Shown here piece by piece: positions 25,187 through 37,147 of a DNA stretch of 64,000 nt. Position 1 is the first letter of the stretch, and each line of letters begins with the position of its first letter. Source of the DNA: Tetrahymena thermophila SB210 (taxonomy: Eukaryota; Ciliophora; Oligohymenophorea; Hymenostomatida; Tetrahymenidae); assembly GCF_000189635.1 (NCBI RefSeq), contig NW_002476567.1, positions 992,001 to 1,056,000 on the forward strand, given 5' to 3'. The position numbers were made by a program, and so were the translations under genes. Below the pieces are notes generated by a model. That model saw only the letters and a program-made list of their open reading frames with translations. It did not search any database and was not told the DNA's origin.

Positions 25187-27290
25187 TCAAAATAGGACAT
25201 TATTGGAAGGCCATGAAATTAAAATATCTGAACCCCATTTAACATTTAGAATATTTTGGGTGCTTTTACTTATTATTTCAAGGATATCATTGCTATTTCG
25301 AGTAAATCTATTATTTCTCAGCATATTGTCTTTTTCTATAGTAATTTTATAGTAAAATGAACCCTTCTCAGAAAGTTAATCATAAAAGATTAAATCAAAT
25401 TTATCCCATAAAGAATTATGTATGATTCTTGAATCTTTAGCAAATAAAATTGTGTAATGGTTTTCTTTGCATATAACCCAGATAGGTAGATAAGGTTCTT
25501 TATAATTTTTTCCTACCTCTATCAAAGAATCACACTCTAAAGCACTTAAGAATCCAATTTACTATCTCTTCTTTATTCCAAAAAGTTTCATTTGTCCTAA
25601 TTCCTTAACTCCATCAAAACAGTTGCTTGTTGATTCCCCCGTAATTAACAAATTAACTATTAAAATTATTTATTTAAATTCTTTTAAAAAATGTATTTTT
25701 AAAATTACCTAATTCTTAAGTAGCATGGCCATGATTTCCTATTAATGAGTTATACTTGACATCCATAGAGTTTACAATATTATCAACTCCTTTTGTGATT
25801 AAAACAGAATAGAGGAAGTTAATTATTCCATTATTATAGTTTCCTATCAATTCTTCTTTTAACTCCCTTAATTGATTAAATAAATCTTCAAATTTACTAA
25901 CATATAAGTTAATTACTTGGCAGTCGCCAATATCACAAGATTTGAAAGTAGATGTATTTTGCTATTTGGCAATCACAAACTTAACTTAATAGTTATTCTT
26001 ACTTAATATTATTCTGCATTTATAAATTATTTCAGCCAAAGCAGCCAAAAGACAGTTCTCCTAAACATTTCTTTTTTTCATAAGTGATTCATCTATTTTT
26101 GATTAAAGCAAAATATATTTTATGTAGTAAGCCTATACAACAGCTATAACTCCACATGGTCCTCCTTCTCTCTAAACCAATCCAAATATATCTTACTCAT
26201 TTAATATAAAACCCTGAGACCAGGATTTGGGTAAATATTGTTTCTAGGAATTACCAAACAAAAGATTTCTCACACAATCAGCAGTTTACTTATCAATAGG
26301 TTATGCTTTTTTGCTTTCATTTAAATTAAAAATACCATCTTTGCTGAATTATCTCTACTTATTTTCCTTTGTAAAATCTATATCAGGTGAGTAAAATATA
26401 TAGCCTAATACTGGAGCTGTGCCTAAACTGAATTATAAATAACTATTAGCTTTTTACAAAGGTGGCTTTACTTCATTTATTGCAAAAAATGAATCAATAT
26501 CATGATTATCATTAGTATCAAGATCGAAAGTTGCACTTGTATTCTTGTCATATTTATTATTTTATTCATCCAAAATATGCACAGTAAGATCTTCAATACC
26601 ACCAGTATTTCTTTCTAAAATATTTTAGTTATTCTACTTTTTTTGAAATAAATTGAAGGTTTTCTTCTCATTAGTTTAAGATTAATCCTATATATTTAAG
26701 TAATTGCTATTACTCTAATTTGCGTTCATTTTTTTAATCTGTAAAGTAGTATCAAGGCTGACATGTAAATGATTTAAGTCGTTTTTAGATTCAGAAGAGA
26801 ATGAACGCTCATTAGATTTGTTTTTAGAATTAGAATGCTATCTTCTAATGTTATATCCATTACCTAAATAGAATCCATTTAATTATTTTTCAGCGATATC
26901 ATTTTATGTTTGGGTTTTTTCTATATCTGTATCATTTTAGTTATTAATGGCTAATCCTTTTTTATTTGCTTATTCAGTTTACTTTACCTGATATAAATTG
27001 TCATTTAAAGATACCTCTTCTATATCATCGATTCCTGAATAATCATTTTTATTATATATACCTCTCTACTATGAATTTCTTACAATTTTATTCCTTTAGT
27101 TTCCTTTTTAATTCTTTACAGAAACTGGATTCTTCTTATAATCTTCTAAATCTTATGAATTATTTAGCTTTACAACTTAGTCTTTTTCAATATGATCTTC
27201 CAAATTTTAGGCTTTTTCTTAAACTACAACTGGTTCTGAAGCTTTTTGCTAAGAATTTGTTTCTCTCTCCTTACTTACGCCGCACCCCAT
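25187..27290 (-). CDS. MINDY-3/4-type deubiquitinase with predicted lipid-anchored N terminus
   Basis: Two exons, intron 25657-25708, give 683 residues. The C-terminal half is a MINDY (DUF4205) cysteine protease domain that cleaves Lys48-linked ubiquitin chains. Visible signatures are FGLVQREGGPCGVIAVVQ, with nucleophile Cys379, and PIWVICKENHYTILF, with catalytic His594; a Gln sits upstream of the Cys motif as in the family (LVQREGGPC). The N-terminal 300 residues are N/K/E-rich and probably disordered. The protein begins MGCGVSKERE: Gly2 followed by Cys3 and a basic residue fits an N-myristoylation plus palmitoylation signal. That start is supported because it opens the longest frame and there is no upstream coding sequence. 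Which MINDY subtype it is (3 or 4) cannot be settled by eye. Confidence 0.9.
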
Positions 27291-28258
27291 AATCTTTTGA
27301 GCTTTAAAATCTAAAATAAATTTTAATATTATCAAATTGTAAAAATAATTTGTAGAAATTAATTAAATTGACAAAATCATTGATCTCTTATTACAATTCT
27401 TTAAATGATCTTTAAACATTAATTTTATTTTTCACTTACACAATCCTTAAATCAATAAATATATAAACATTAGTTTAATTTTGTGGATATAATACCGACT
27501 TACTCAACAAATTATATTTACATTTTTGAAAAAAGAAATTCAATAAATTTTGAAATCAAACAAAAAATAGGAAATTTTATTTTAAAATTTAGTAATGAAG
27601 ACATTTCATTCATTTTTTGATTTTCTTCACATACTTTATACTTTTCTAAAGTGTATTGGAATTCAATTTAAAGAAACTATTTTTTAAATCAATTTGTAAA
27701 AACTAACAAATTTAAATGTTATTTATTTACTGAAGGTACATAAAGATTATCCTAGATAGCCAATATAATTTCACTAAAATTATATAAAATATATTTGAAC
27801 AATTAAAAAATCTTAAAGAATAACAAGTAAATCCCACAACAATTTATTTGAAAAATATTTATTTTTTATTTAAAAAATATAAAAGTGGAAAATCTTAAAA
27901 TAAATGTGATTTATAAGATCTTTATCATTCAATACGCCTAATAATTAATGTGAGAGCATATATTATGACACTTTGCACATAAAAATTGCAAAATATTAAC
28001 AAAATTTCTATAAATTAAATGATATAAAAGCTAAAACAACAAAAAGACCTATAATAATTTTTTTTTATTTCACAATTAAGTTTTATTTAATGAATTTATA
28101 ACTAATTTATTAGATTATATAATTATTTTATAATTGACTAATTATTTTTAAGTGTAGTAAATTGGCAATTCAATAGAAAGCTTGCTTGCTTACTTACTTA
28201 CACTTATTTTTCTTTGATATAAAGAAAGAAAGAAATATTTAATGTTTTATAATTAATT
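27291..28258. other. intergenic, AT-rich
   Basis: 5' flank of the MINDY gene and 3' flank of the next minus-strand gene. GCTTGCTTGCTTACTTACTTA simple sequence lies at 28180-28200. No gene seen. Confidence 0.6.
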
Positions 28259-30196
28259 TCACCTTGATTCTGTATCAAAATCGTTTTCATCTTAAGATGT
28301 TAAAATATAGTTTTTCTCTTTAAAAAATTTAATAATGTGGTACTTAGATATTCCCCATTTCTTTTCTACTTCTCTCCAATTTTTTAAATGATTATAATCT
28401 TGTATTAACTCGTCAATTTACTCTTCAGTGAGAGTTTTCAAATAATCTTATCCTTTTCTATCATATTTTTTTATGTACTTAGGTTTTTTACCTGATGGAA
28501 ATGATTAAGATTTTTGAGCATCATTGTTATCATCGTCTTCATCTTCAGATGACTCACCTCTATACTTTCTATTTGATGACATATCTTAATCTTCCTCATT
28601 ATTTTAATATCTCCTTTAAGAGAATTACTGTTTTGAATCTATATTTTATTTGCTTGATTAAGAAATATTTGAGTAAGAATCTGCTTTTTTATTTATATAA
28701 TTTATTTGTTCAATATCCTTTTCTACTTTCAGCTATTATTTTACATTTTCTCTTTCTTTTTCCTTTTCTCTTTATCTTTCTTTTTCTTTTTCTTTTTCTT
28801 TATCCTTATCCTTATCTTTTTCAGGAGAAGCATTGTTTGCTTGTGGTATTGAAGTTAGGGAAGTGGGCTAACTTGTAAATTATGCAACACTAGTGGTTCC
28901 TTAATTGTTAGTGTTTGTTGCAGATGCACTTCTGGTTAGTATTTTTTTTTCTAATTTATTTATTTATTATTGCTGCTATTACTGAGCTAAACTTAAGTTA
29001 CTATTGCTAACTGTTTTCTGATGAACAGAATCAAAATATTGTATGAGGTCTTTTTTATCTCTCTAATCTTCTAAGCTCAATACCTATTTATCAAATTATT
29101 GTTAATAGCTTGAATCTTTTTCATTTTTATTCTCACTATGATTGTTTTCTTGATTTAAATATTATTACTTCTACTCTAAATTTAATTCGTCTTTTTTTTC
29201 AATTTCCATTGTATTTTGATTATTTAATTTCTAACTTTTTACTTATATGTCATGGTTGTGGTTTTCGCTTTATAAGGTGGAATTAGTTGTCTATTCTATT
29301 TCCATTTTTGTTTGTGTCTTTGAGTCTGTAACTTAATTCTAAGAAATGGAAGTAGAGTTATTGCTTTAGTTCTAATAAATTTTATTTGGTTCCTCTACTC
29401 CATTCTTTTTAATACTTTCATTTGATGACTTTTCTATATTTTTTCTGTCTTCTACATATTTGGGAACTACCTTAAATCCAATGTCTATGCAATTTTTTGA
29501 GTATAGTTCATCATAGTCTAGCATTTCTTTAGGCTCATATAAATTTTGAATCTACTACTGCAAAGTAATAAAATTTGTAGAAGATTTTTTAGAATTTTAC
29601 TGGTTTGAACCACTACTTGCACTATAAGTAATTTTTTAACCTTATAGATTACCATTAAGATGATTATTTACTTTTAAATTATTAGAAAAAGTGCTATTTT
29701 TTGCAACATTGTTGTGATTACCATTCTAATTATAGCTATTTGTATGCTAAGATTATATTTGCTATTATAAAAGCTGCTTTAGATCTTCATCTCTAATTTC
29801 TAATAATTGAAGATAGCTTCTTGAGAATTCATCCAATTCTTCTTATAAGTTAGACTGAATAACGTCTAGCGATTATTCTGAATTTAACTTAATTGGTAAA
29901 CGAGGATTGCTAGGTACAAAGCTAAAATGGTTTTTTATCTCAAGGAATGTTTCTTCAAATTCTTCGTATTCATCATAGGACTGATCATTTATTTAGTAGC
30001 GAAATTCTTGAATCAAATTCTAAAGTTTATTATACTTGTGCTTACTTTTTTCATAGTAAGATAAAAATTAAACCATTTTTGCTTTCCTTTCCTATAATTT
30101 TTAAATTAAATTTTCAACTTCAGCAATAAGACTATTGGTCTATTCTTTACTGTCGATCCAGCTCTAAGTAGCAATAAAAGCTATATCTAAGAACAT
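28259..30196 (-). CDS. disordered/coiled-coil protein with C-terminal helix-turn-helix-like domain
   Basis: One continuous frame of 645 residues without introns, ending at TGA (28259-28261). N-terminal 130 residues form a helical region (NSLIAEVENLIQKLQERKAK, HKYNKLQNLIQEFRYQI) with the relatively conserved-looking stretch NHFSFVPSNPRLPIKL. The centre is Q/N-rich, with a lysine/glutamate run (DKDKDKEKEKEKE). The last 70 residues change character: LTEEQIDELIQDYNHLKNW, then REVEKKWGISKYHIIKFFKE, which reads as three helices in the manner of a small DNA-binding or homeodomain-like fold. I do not recognise the family. The start at 30196 is the first ATG of this frame, but GC-richer, coding-looking sequence continues to about 30310, so the 5' end may be incomplete. 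Confidence 0.72.
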
Positions 30197-31288
30197 ATTT
30201 ATTGAAATTGTGTGATGAATTAAAGCAGCGTTATGACATGTGCAGCAAATTAAATTTAGATTCTACTAAGGACCGCATTTCGGGTCTAGGCATATTAAAT
30301 TTAATGGTTCACTTTTCCTACACTTTTAACAATTTACCATTTTTTTTTTTCCTTTCTCCTTTTATGTGCTATCCTATTTATCTATATTAGTTAAATTTTG
30401 ACAAAAAAAATTATTTGTTAATATTAAGATATGCTTTTGCAAACAAATTTTTAAAATGAGATATTAATTTATCTTTGAAAGCTAGCAATATAGTTATTTC
30501 TTTTCTTTCTATTTTTTTTTTTTCAAAAAAATAATAATATGAAGCAGTAATTTAATTAGAAATCTATTTATAAATGATAAAAAATTTTTTATGTAGCAAA
30601 TAATTATAATAATAATTATGATTATGAAAAATATTTAGAATCAATGATGTAAAATCTTTTGTACCTAACAAAATCTAAAAACAATAAATTAAGTTTTGTA
30701 TTTTCTTGCTAAAAGAGAGGATTTAAACGAACCTAAGTTATTAAGAATAAGAAAGAAAAAAAAATTAGAGTAACTAATTTAAATTTTTCATAAACACATG
30801 GCATTAAATATAGTGTAATCTAAAGCTTCTTAGTCTAGAAGTGAAATGCGAAATACTAAAATTTAAATAATATTTTAGCCTATCATATGTGAGGTTATTA
30901 AATTTTTCATGTTTAAAAAATCTTAGCAAATAAAAAGCTATTCATTCATCATTAAGAGATTTTTTATTGTGTAGAAAATTTTGAGAAATATTTCTTCCTT
31001 GGTTTTAATAAAATTTTTTCTTTTAATTGCTTCTAAAAATTTTTTTCTTCTTTTGATTTCCTTCTCTCTTTCTTAAAAGTAAAATATTTTTAAGTGAAAA
31101 TTTACTAATCAAGCATACTAATGCGATAAAAAAGTTTAGGGGATAAAAAATGAAGGTTTTGAATAACTCAGAAATACTGTAAATGTATTGTAGTATTAAA
31201 AATTTTAAGAGTAAATATTTTTTCTTGAAATAGAAAAGTTTTTGTTATAAAAATTTTCGCTCAAAGATAAAAAAAGAAAAGTGAAATT

Positions 31289-31366
31289 AATCTCAAAATC
31301 ATCGTGTTCAGTCATAAACAAAAGCACATAGGTTCATGAATGATGTGCTTGAGACAGTTTGAGATT
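31289..31366. ncRNA. candidate structured RNA: nested perfect hairpins
   Basis: An outer 9-bp stem, AATCTCAAA (31289-31297) with TTTGAGATT (31358-31366), encloses an inner 8-bp stem, AAGCACAT (31322-31329) with ATGTGCTT (31343-31350). The inner loop contains the palindrome TTCATGAA. Two nested perfect stems within 78 nt in AT-rich intergenic DNA, including C/G-containing pairs, suggest a transcribed structured RNA or a protein-binding element. Strand and class cannot be assigned from the sequence; no clear snoRNA C/D boxes are seen. Confidence 0.35.
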
Positions 31367-34300
31367 GTATTTACAGAGAAAAATTGTGCTAATTAGCAAA
31401 AAACTTTTTTTAATAAAAACTTTTACCTTATTTTTGTATTGAGAATTGATTACAGTCTATTTTTTTCTTACTTTACAAGTGAGTGTCTCTTCTTTTTTAA
31501 TTTTATTTTATATTATAATTTGAATTATATTAACAAATGGTTTTGTATTGCCTTGGCTTATTTTTAAAAGAGCAAAAAAATGTTTATAAAAAAGAAATTA
31601 CGCATTATAAATTTTCATAAATTTAAATTTATATTCGATATTTTTCATCAATTTAAATTTTAAAGTAAATAAATTCTACATTTTTATCAAATATTTATTG
31701 TAGAATATATTTCAATGACAACTCTACTATTTATTCGACATCTATCTTATTGCTTTGATTTTAATTAAATTTTGTTATGCTAAGCATAAAAATAAACATT
31801 ATTCAAAGAATTTTATTAATTATATTTAAAAATATATTAGATTTATTCTAAATTATCCATCAAGTAATTTTTTAAAATAACACATTAAACTTACTTCTCC
31901 ACAAATAAGTATTTTTAAGTACTCTTATTGTTAAAAATAATTAGAATATATATTATTTTCTTAATTTTATGATCAAAAAAAACTTATGATTGCAGGAAAA
32001 AAGCAAAATAAAAATGTTTATATATAAAATAAATCTTTTGATTCAGTTAAAATGAAAGTTTTTGAAAAAAAGTAGAAAATATTTACTTGCATCTAGTTTT
32101 AATATTTAAAGTACATTTTTTAATACAATAGAAAGCAATTCTTAATATTTGTTCACTAAATTTTCGCTGCATTTGATAAGAATTTTTAACATAAGAGTAA
32201 ATAAAATGAAATAATAATACTAATTTATAAATTGTGTATTTGCCAAAATAGTTTTTTAAAATTGTAAACTGAAACTCAACATTGTTTTAATAAATTTTCT
32301 TTGAATATTTAAGTAAAATTAAAAGATTTTTGAAAAATTTAGTTTTATTTTTAAAAACAAAATTTATCTCAATTTATTTTGTAAGCTTTTTACGCATCAA
32401 GATTAAATAAATAAATAAGAATATTTCAAATAATAAAATTTAATTCTTTCAAGCTTTTCATGAAAGTAGATATTCAATAAATTAAATTTTTTTAAAAATT
32501 ATTTTATATTTGCAAATTGTTGTTTTTGCAGATTAGTTAATGCTGGATTTAATAAATAAATTTATTTGTTATATTATTCAATTTATTTTTGATATTGTAT
32601 CACAGCACAACTAAAAATAAAAGAAAATTTTTGTACATTAAATAATTGCCAGTAGCCTCAGTTTAAAATTTATAATTTTTCAATGAAAATAAGTATAAGC
32701 AGTACGAATATAAACTATCATTCAAAATTGTCATTGCAGAGTTAATATCCTAAAAATAGCTCCAGCATATTAATTCTACTTTAAAGTAAGAGTATTTAAA
32801 ATAAAAATAATTAAAAGATTAATCTAGAAAAAAACTACTTCTAATTTAATTCTAAATTATTCCTTTTGTATTTAATATTTATTTACTTATTCTAAAATTT
32901 ATTCTTATGAATATTATATGGGGAGAATTAGATTTTAATTATTAATAAAAATGAGCGTGTATATATTACAAGCGTATATTTATATCTTTATTTTTGTAAT
33001 ATCATTTCAAATCAAAAAGCATACAGCTTAAAGATTAAATAAAGATTTTTTGATTAAATAAAAAAAAAGCATCTGAAGCCTATGAATTAACAAATTGTAG
33101 TACTAAATTTGGCTTCAATTTTCTTTTAATTTTTTTATTAATAGAAAGATTGTTTTTATAGATGAAAAAAATAATAAATAATTAAATAAATATGGAAAAT
33201 ATATATTATATTTGCATAGTGTTTAATGTAGAAAAGTATGATTATTATCCTAATTATTATATAAAGTGAGGAAATCTTTAATATGTATTGGTTGATTGAG
33301 GTTTAAAGTAATGTTGTTGTTAGTTTCAAAATCGAATAGATTCTTTCATTGTTTTGTTTTTGCCGTTTTATTTTTATATATAAGCCATTAAATCAGCTTA
33401 TTATCATTAGTAAGTAAGCCAAAATAAATAAATATGAACTTACAGAGTCTCTTGATATATGAATTCATTAAATTTTTATGGTTATTTATTATAAAATAAG
33501 AGAAATAGTTGAAGATAAATTGCTATTTAGGTTGTTAATAAATATGGTTATTAAGGATAGAAAAAATTTATTATTTTAGTATAAAAGGATTATTAAAGCA
33601 ATTTTGATTCAAACAAAATACGAGCTAAGCTTTTTTCATTATCTCAGTTAATGAATTAATAAAATTGTTCTATTAAGATAAATCATCAGAAATTAATTAG
33701 TTTTGTTATCAATACAAACTTAATTTGTTTTCATTTGTATCACAACGTCTCTTTCACTCTCTAATTTCTATTTTACCTCCGCTTTCTTAAATTGTGCTAA
33801 AATCATAAAATAAAAGTTCTGCCTCAATAGATTGCAGTTTCAGCTTTCATTATTTCCAAGTATTTGAATTTTTATAGAATTAGGAATACTACATAAGTAA
33901 GGAAATTAGACGCGAGACTCCATGTAAATGGAAATAGAGATAATAATTTATTGAATCAAAAGTTTGTATCAATTTTTGTTAGAGGTTGATAAATAATCAT
34001 AGGAATTAATTAAGTTTAGGGTTGTATCTATTTATGAGTGTATGTGTGTATGTATGTTTTAGCTTTTCTCTATTTGAAATGTTAATTATATTTTGATGCT
34101 GAACGTATTTAATCAAAAATATATTATGAATGTGCGAATTAATTAATTAAGATAAGAAATGTCCTTCAAATTTTATTTGAGAATATTTTATTATTGTTAG
34201 AGTAAGAGCAGATCATTAGTGTGTCTACTTAACGCTAAAAGGACAACTTTTTTCTGAGTGTTTATTCAGTTTTGAGAAAGGAAAGTCACAGATTTCAAAA

Positions 34301-34596
34301 ATATTATTTTAGAATAATGCATGTATTTATTTATTTAGTTAGTTTGTTTTCTCCCTTTTTCAAAAAATTAACCATAAAAATAATTGTTTATCTCTTTAAG
34401 TTCTAATCTTAATTGAATTTGTATGAATATTTATCTATATTTAATTCTAATCTTAGCAGCCTTGGAGCAAAATAATGATTTTTGAAAACTAATTACAACG
34501 CTTGAAAAGAGCCTCAATCAATATTAAAAGCAAATTAATATAATCGAATAAATAAAAAATGTTTTATTATATGGTTATTTTTTTATAGAATCTATA

Positions 34597-34718
34597 CATC
34601 TCCTTTTGTTTTTGCTTATAGAGGATAAAGTAGAGCAATAAAGTTTGTCTGCCCCTCTTCCGCAGCGGCAATTTAACCTCTATAAAAGCAAATTGGCAAA
34701 TAAATATAGCTGGAGATG
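34597..34718. ncRNA. candidate structured RNA with long interrupted stem and GC-rich core
   Basis: CATCTCC (34597-34603) pairs with GGAGATG (34712-34718). Inside it TTTGCTTATAGAGG (34611-34624) pairs with CCTCTATAA plus GCAAA (34677-34692), 14 bp with a two-nt bulge. The core holds TGCC (34650-34653) pairing with GGCA (34667-34670) around a CCTCTTCCGC loop, the most GC-rich stretch of the spacer. This order of three nested stems is what a small stable RNA looks like, but it matches none of U1-U6, telomerase RNA or SRP RNA as far as I can tell. It could also be a 3' UTR element of the CCCH gene, whose stop lies about 290 nt away. Confidence 0.4.
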
Positions 34719-35008
34719 CATATTGAATAAAAAAGTTTTAATTGAGAAAGAAAGAAAGTGATTCCTCCCTTGATATAGTTAATTTATTATTAAGTCGTAG
34801 TTAAGTAAAGGCTAATTAACTAGCTGTAAAAATGTTATTGATATATGGATGATCAAGTTATGAAGTAGTTATATATAAATAGGATATGATTTTAATTCAT
34901 AGTTTTAGTTCAAATTGCTAATTAATCCAGCAAGCTAGTTAGTTAGTGACTTATCAAATTTTAGTGATAAATATATTAATAAAAGAAGATATTTAGATGT
35001 TATAGTTT

Positions 35009-35923
35009 TCAATTATTTTGGATCATAGACATGAAAAATGGTAAGCGAGATCCATGACTGATTTTCAAATTGCAATTTTCCATTTCGCTTAGGTCAAACT
35101 CTAATGTCGCAAGCTTTTTTGAGTAGTATTTGCTTTATTAAATTTCTGAAATAGAACGCTAATCGTGCTTAAAGTGGCAGCGAGATCCGTAAGGACAATT
35201 TAATTCTTCATGGAATGCCTTGCATGTTTTTGTTTTGTAACTCTTAGAGTTTTGAATTGGCTTGTTCACAAGATCTTATTTTCCATGAGCGAACTTGCAT
35301 TTCTTTCCATAATTGCACGTGCCGGTGGCCTAAAAGTTTTTACACATTTCTGTCTTATATTTAGTTTCATCGGTTTTAGGTTTCATTGCTATTTATTATT
35401 TTAAAAGAGGAAGTTAAGTATAATCTTTAAGATTTAGTGATAGGTAGGAGCTTAAATAAAGACAAAGAAAGACAAATGATTGAAATATTTAATATAGAAG
35501 AGTTTTCAAAAATTCAAATTTGGATCAAATGATAGTCTTTTTCCACTAAAATGACAGGCACTGCACATTTACGCTAGAGTTATCATGAGAATGTAACAAT
35601 TTAGCGTTAAATTAAATGCGCGTCTAAATTAGTAGGATATTTTGTTCTTATGTTAACTCCATTTGTACAATTTGCTAAATCGCTGAAAATAAATGATGAT
35701 TAAACAAACAAATTATTTATTTACCTTAATCAGAAGAATCACTAGAGCAGTCAGTTGATGGATTTTTTTCAATAGAATAATCCTCTTAGATCTACTTAAC
35801 TATTTTCTTGGTATTTTACTTACGGTTGGCACTTCCGCTGAATGCAAGACTAGAAAGATCAGGCTATCCAAAGCTACTTTGGAAGTCTAGAGATGAATTC
35901 GATGACATACATTGTATGCTCAT
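35009..35923 (-). CDS. tandem CCCH zinc-finger protein, TTP/TIS11 type
   Basis: Two exons, intron 35389-35724 (336 nt), give 192 residues. Exon 1 is a short Ser-rich leader. Exon 2 carries two canonical fingers: CKNFQATGTCNYGKKCKFAH and CKAFHEELNCPYGSRCHFKH, both C-x8-C-x5-C-x3-H. Each is preceded by the TTP-type lead-in (KYKTEMC and SYKTKTC), and the inter-finger linker is 20 residues, close to the 18 of animal TTP. Proteins of this type bind AU-rich elements in mRNA 3' UTRs and recruit decay factors, which is notable in a genome with such AU-rich UTRs. The C-terminal 60 residues show no recognised motif. The split codon at the intron reads in phase (G|CA). Confidence 0.92.
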
Positions 35924-37147
35924 GATTTACGAATTAATGTATTTTGTGTTAAATCTGATTTATTGATAATTTGATTATTGTAGTGGTATTTATTTTTTTT
36001 TTCTTTTTTTATTTATTTATTTATATTTTTTGAGTCTGCGTACTTCTTTTTTCACCTTAAATTAATCAAGTTTTCTATTAGCTTTTCATTTAAGGTAGTC
36101 ATAAATCTGGATCATGTTGAATATTTTTAATGAATGTGGTAGAGATTGTTTCTTTTTTTTCGACTTAATTTGACTGATTGATTAGTTTAATTTTTGTTTT
36201 CTCATATGCATCAAATCGCTTTAGTTATTTTTTAGTAGTTTTCTTTCTAAGTAAATTTTATAATTTTGTTTTTGTTTTTTGAGCATTTCTATTTCTTTGC
36301 TTCTTTTTAAATGATAAAAATAGATGAATTTCTCTATTTGAAAATGCAATTATATTTTATTTCCTTCTTTATACACTTTTTTTATACTTTTGGATTCTAA
36401 AATTTACTTTCATCAATTTTGTTGAGCATATTATATATTTCTTTGATGCATAAAAAATTAAAGTAAAATTTCAATTCAAAAAAATTATCAAAAATAATAA
36501 AAATCTATAAGAGCTAAAAGGTTAACATAATATAGTCTAATTACATTTAATTTGTTTATTTATCTTATTTTTAAAATACAATCTAAATATATCAAAATTC
36601 TTTATGAGGAAGAATAAATAATCCACAATCTATTTCTTAAAAAATATGTGTATTTTTAGTATAGTAACTACCAAAATATTTCTTCTCTGTAAGAATATTT
36701 CTCACCATGCGCTTTTTAAGCTAGAATTTGTGATTTAATATAAATTATTAACCAATAATATATTTTGACTAAAATAATATGGATAAAAATTGCAAAAATC
36801 AAATATTAATAATGTTAATCTAATATAAGTAAATAAAACTAACACGAAAATGAAGTATTAATTACATTTTAATAAAAAATACATTAGATAATTTAATAAA
36901 AACAAAATTTTAAGTTACAGTAAAATTTTTAGTGCAAAAATAATTTAAATATAAAAACTCTTCATAAAATACAATAATGTATTTCATATTATGTATGTTG
37001 AGAATTCATTTTAAGAAAATACTAATTTTAAATTAAAAGTTAGTTGATATTTATTTATCTATTCGGATTATAAATTAGATTTAAGAATTTTAATTTTAAA
37101 TTTAATTTTAGATTTGAAAAAAAAGAACTAATGAATAAATTTAGTTA
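35924..37147. other. intergenic, T-rich
   Basis: 5' flank of the CCCH gene and 3' flank of the cyclic-nucleotide-binding gene. T-rich runs at 35992-36032; no coding frame found. Confidence 0.6.

Larger units (their letters stand above)
30197..35008. other. 4.8-kb region without recognised protein gene
   Basis: The longest gene-free stretch in the window. The left end (30200-30310) is unusually GC-rich and open in several frames on both strands. Two strongly foldable elements (31289-31366 and 34597-34718) are listed separately. A 7-bp inverted pair, TGAAGCC (33074-33080) with GGCTTCA (33111-33117), is also present. The right end is the 3' flank of the CCCH gene. No conserved protein motif was found on either strand. 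Confidence 0.55.

Noticed and set aside
26966-27292. Plus-strand open frame of 108 codons
   Set aside because: It is the antisense shadow of the MINDY gene; the minus-strand frame has conserved catalytic motifs and a good start.
28495-28878. Plus-strand frame of 127 codons rich in Phe/Leu
   Set aside because: Antisense of the 28259-30196 gene; the hydrophobic composition comes from reading Lys/Glu-rich codons backwards, not from a membrane protein.
33880-33990. Minus-strand short frame beginning MESRVQFPYL
   Set aside because: Only 27 codons before TGA, no similarity recognised and no splice continuation found.
35210-35404. Plus-strand frame of 64 codons, Cys/Phe-rich
   Set aside because: Antisense of the CCCH zinc-finger exon, whose two exact C-x8-C-x5-C-x3-H fingers settle the strand.
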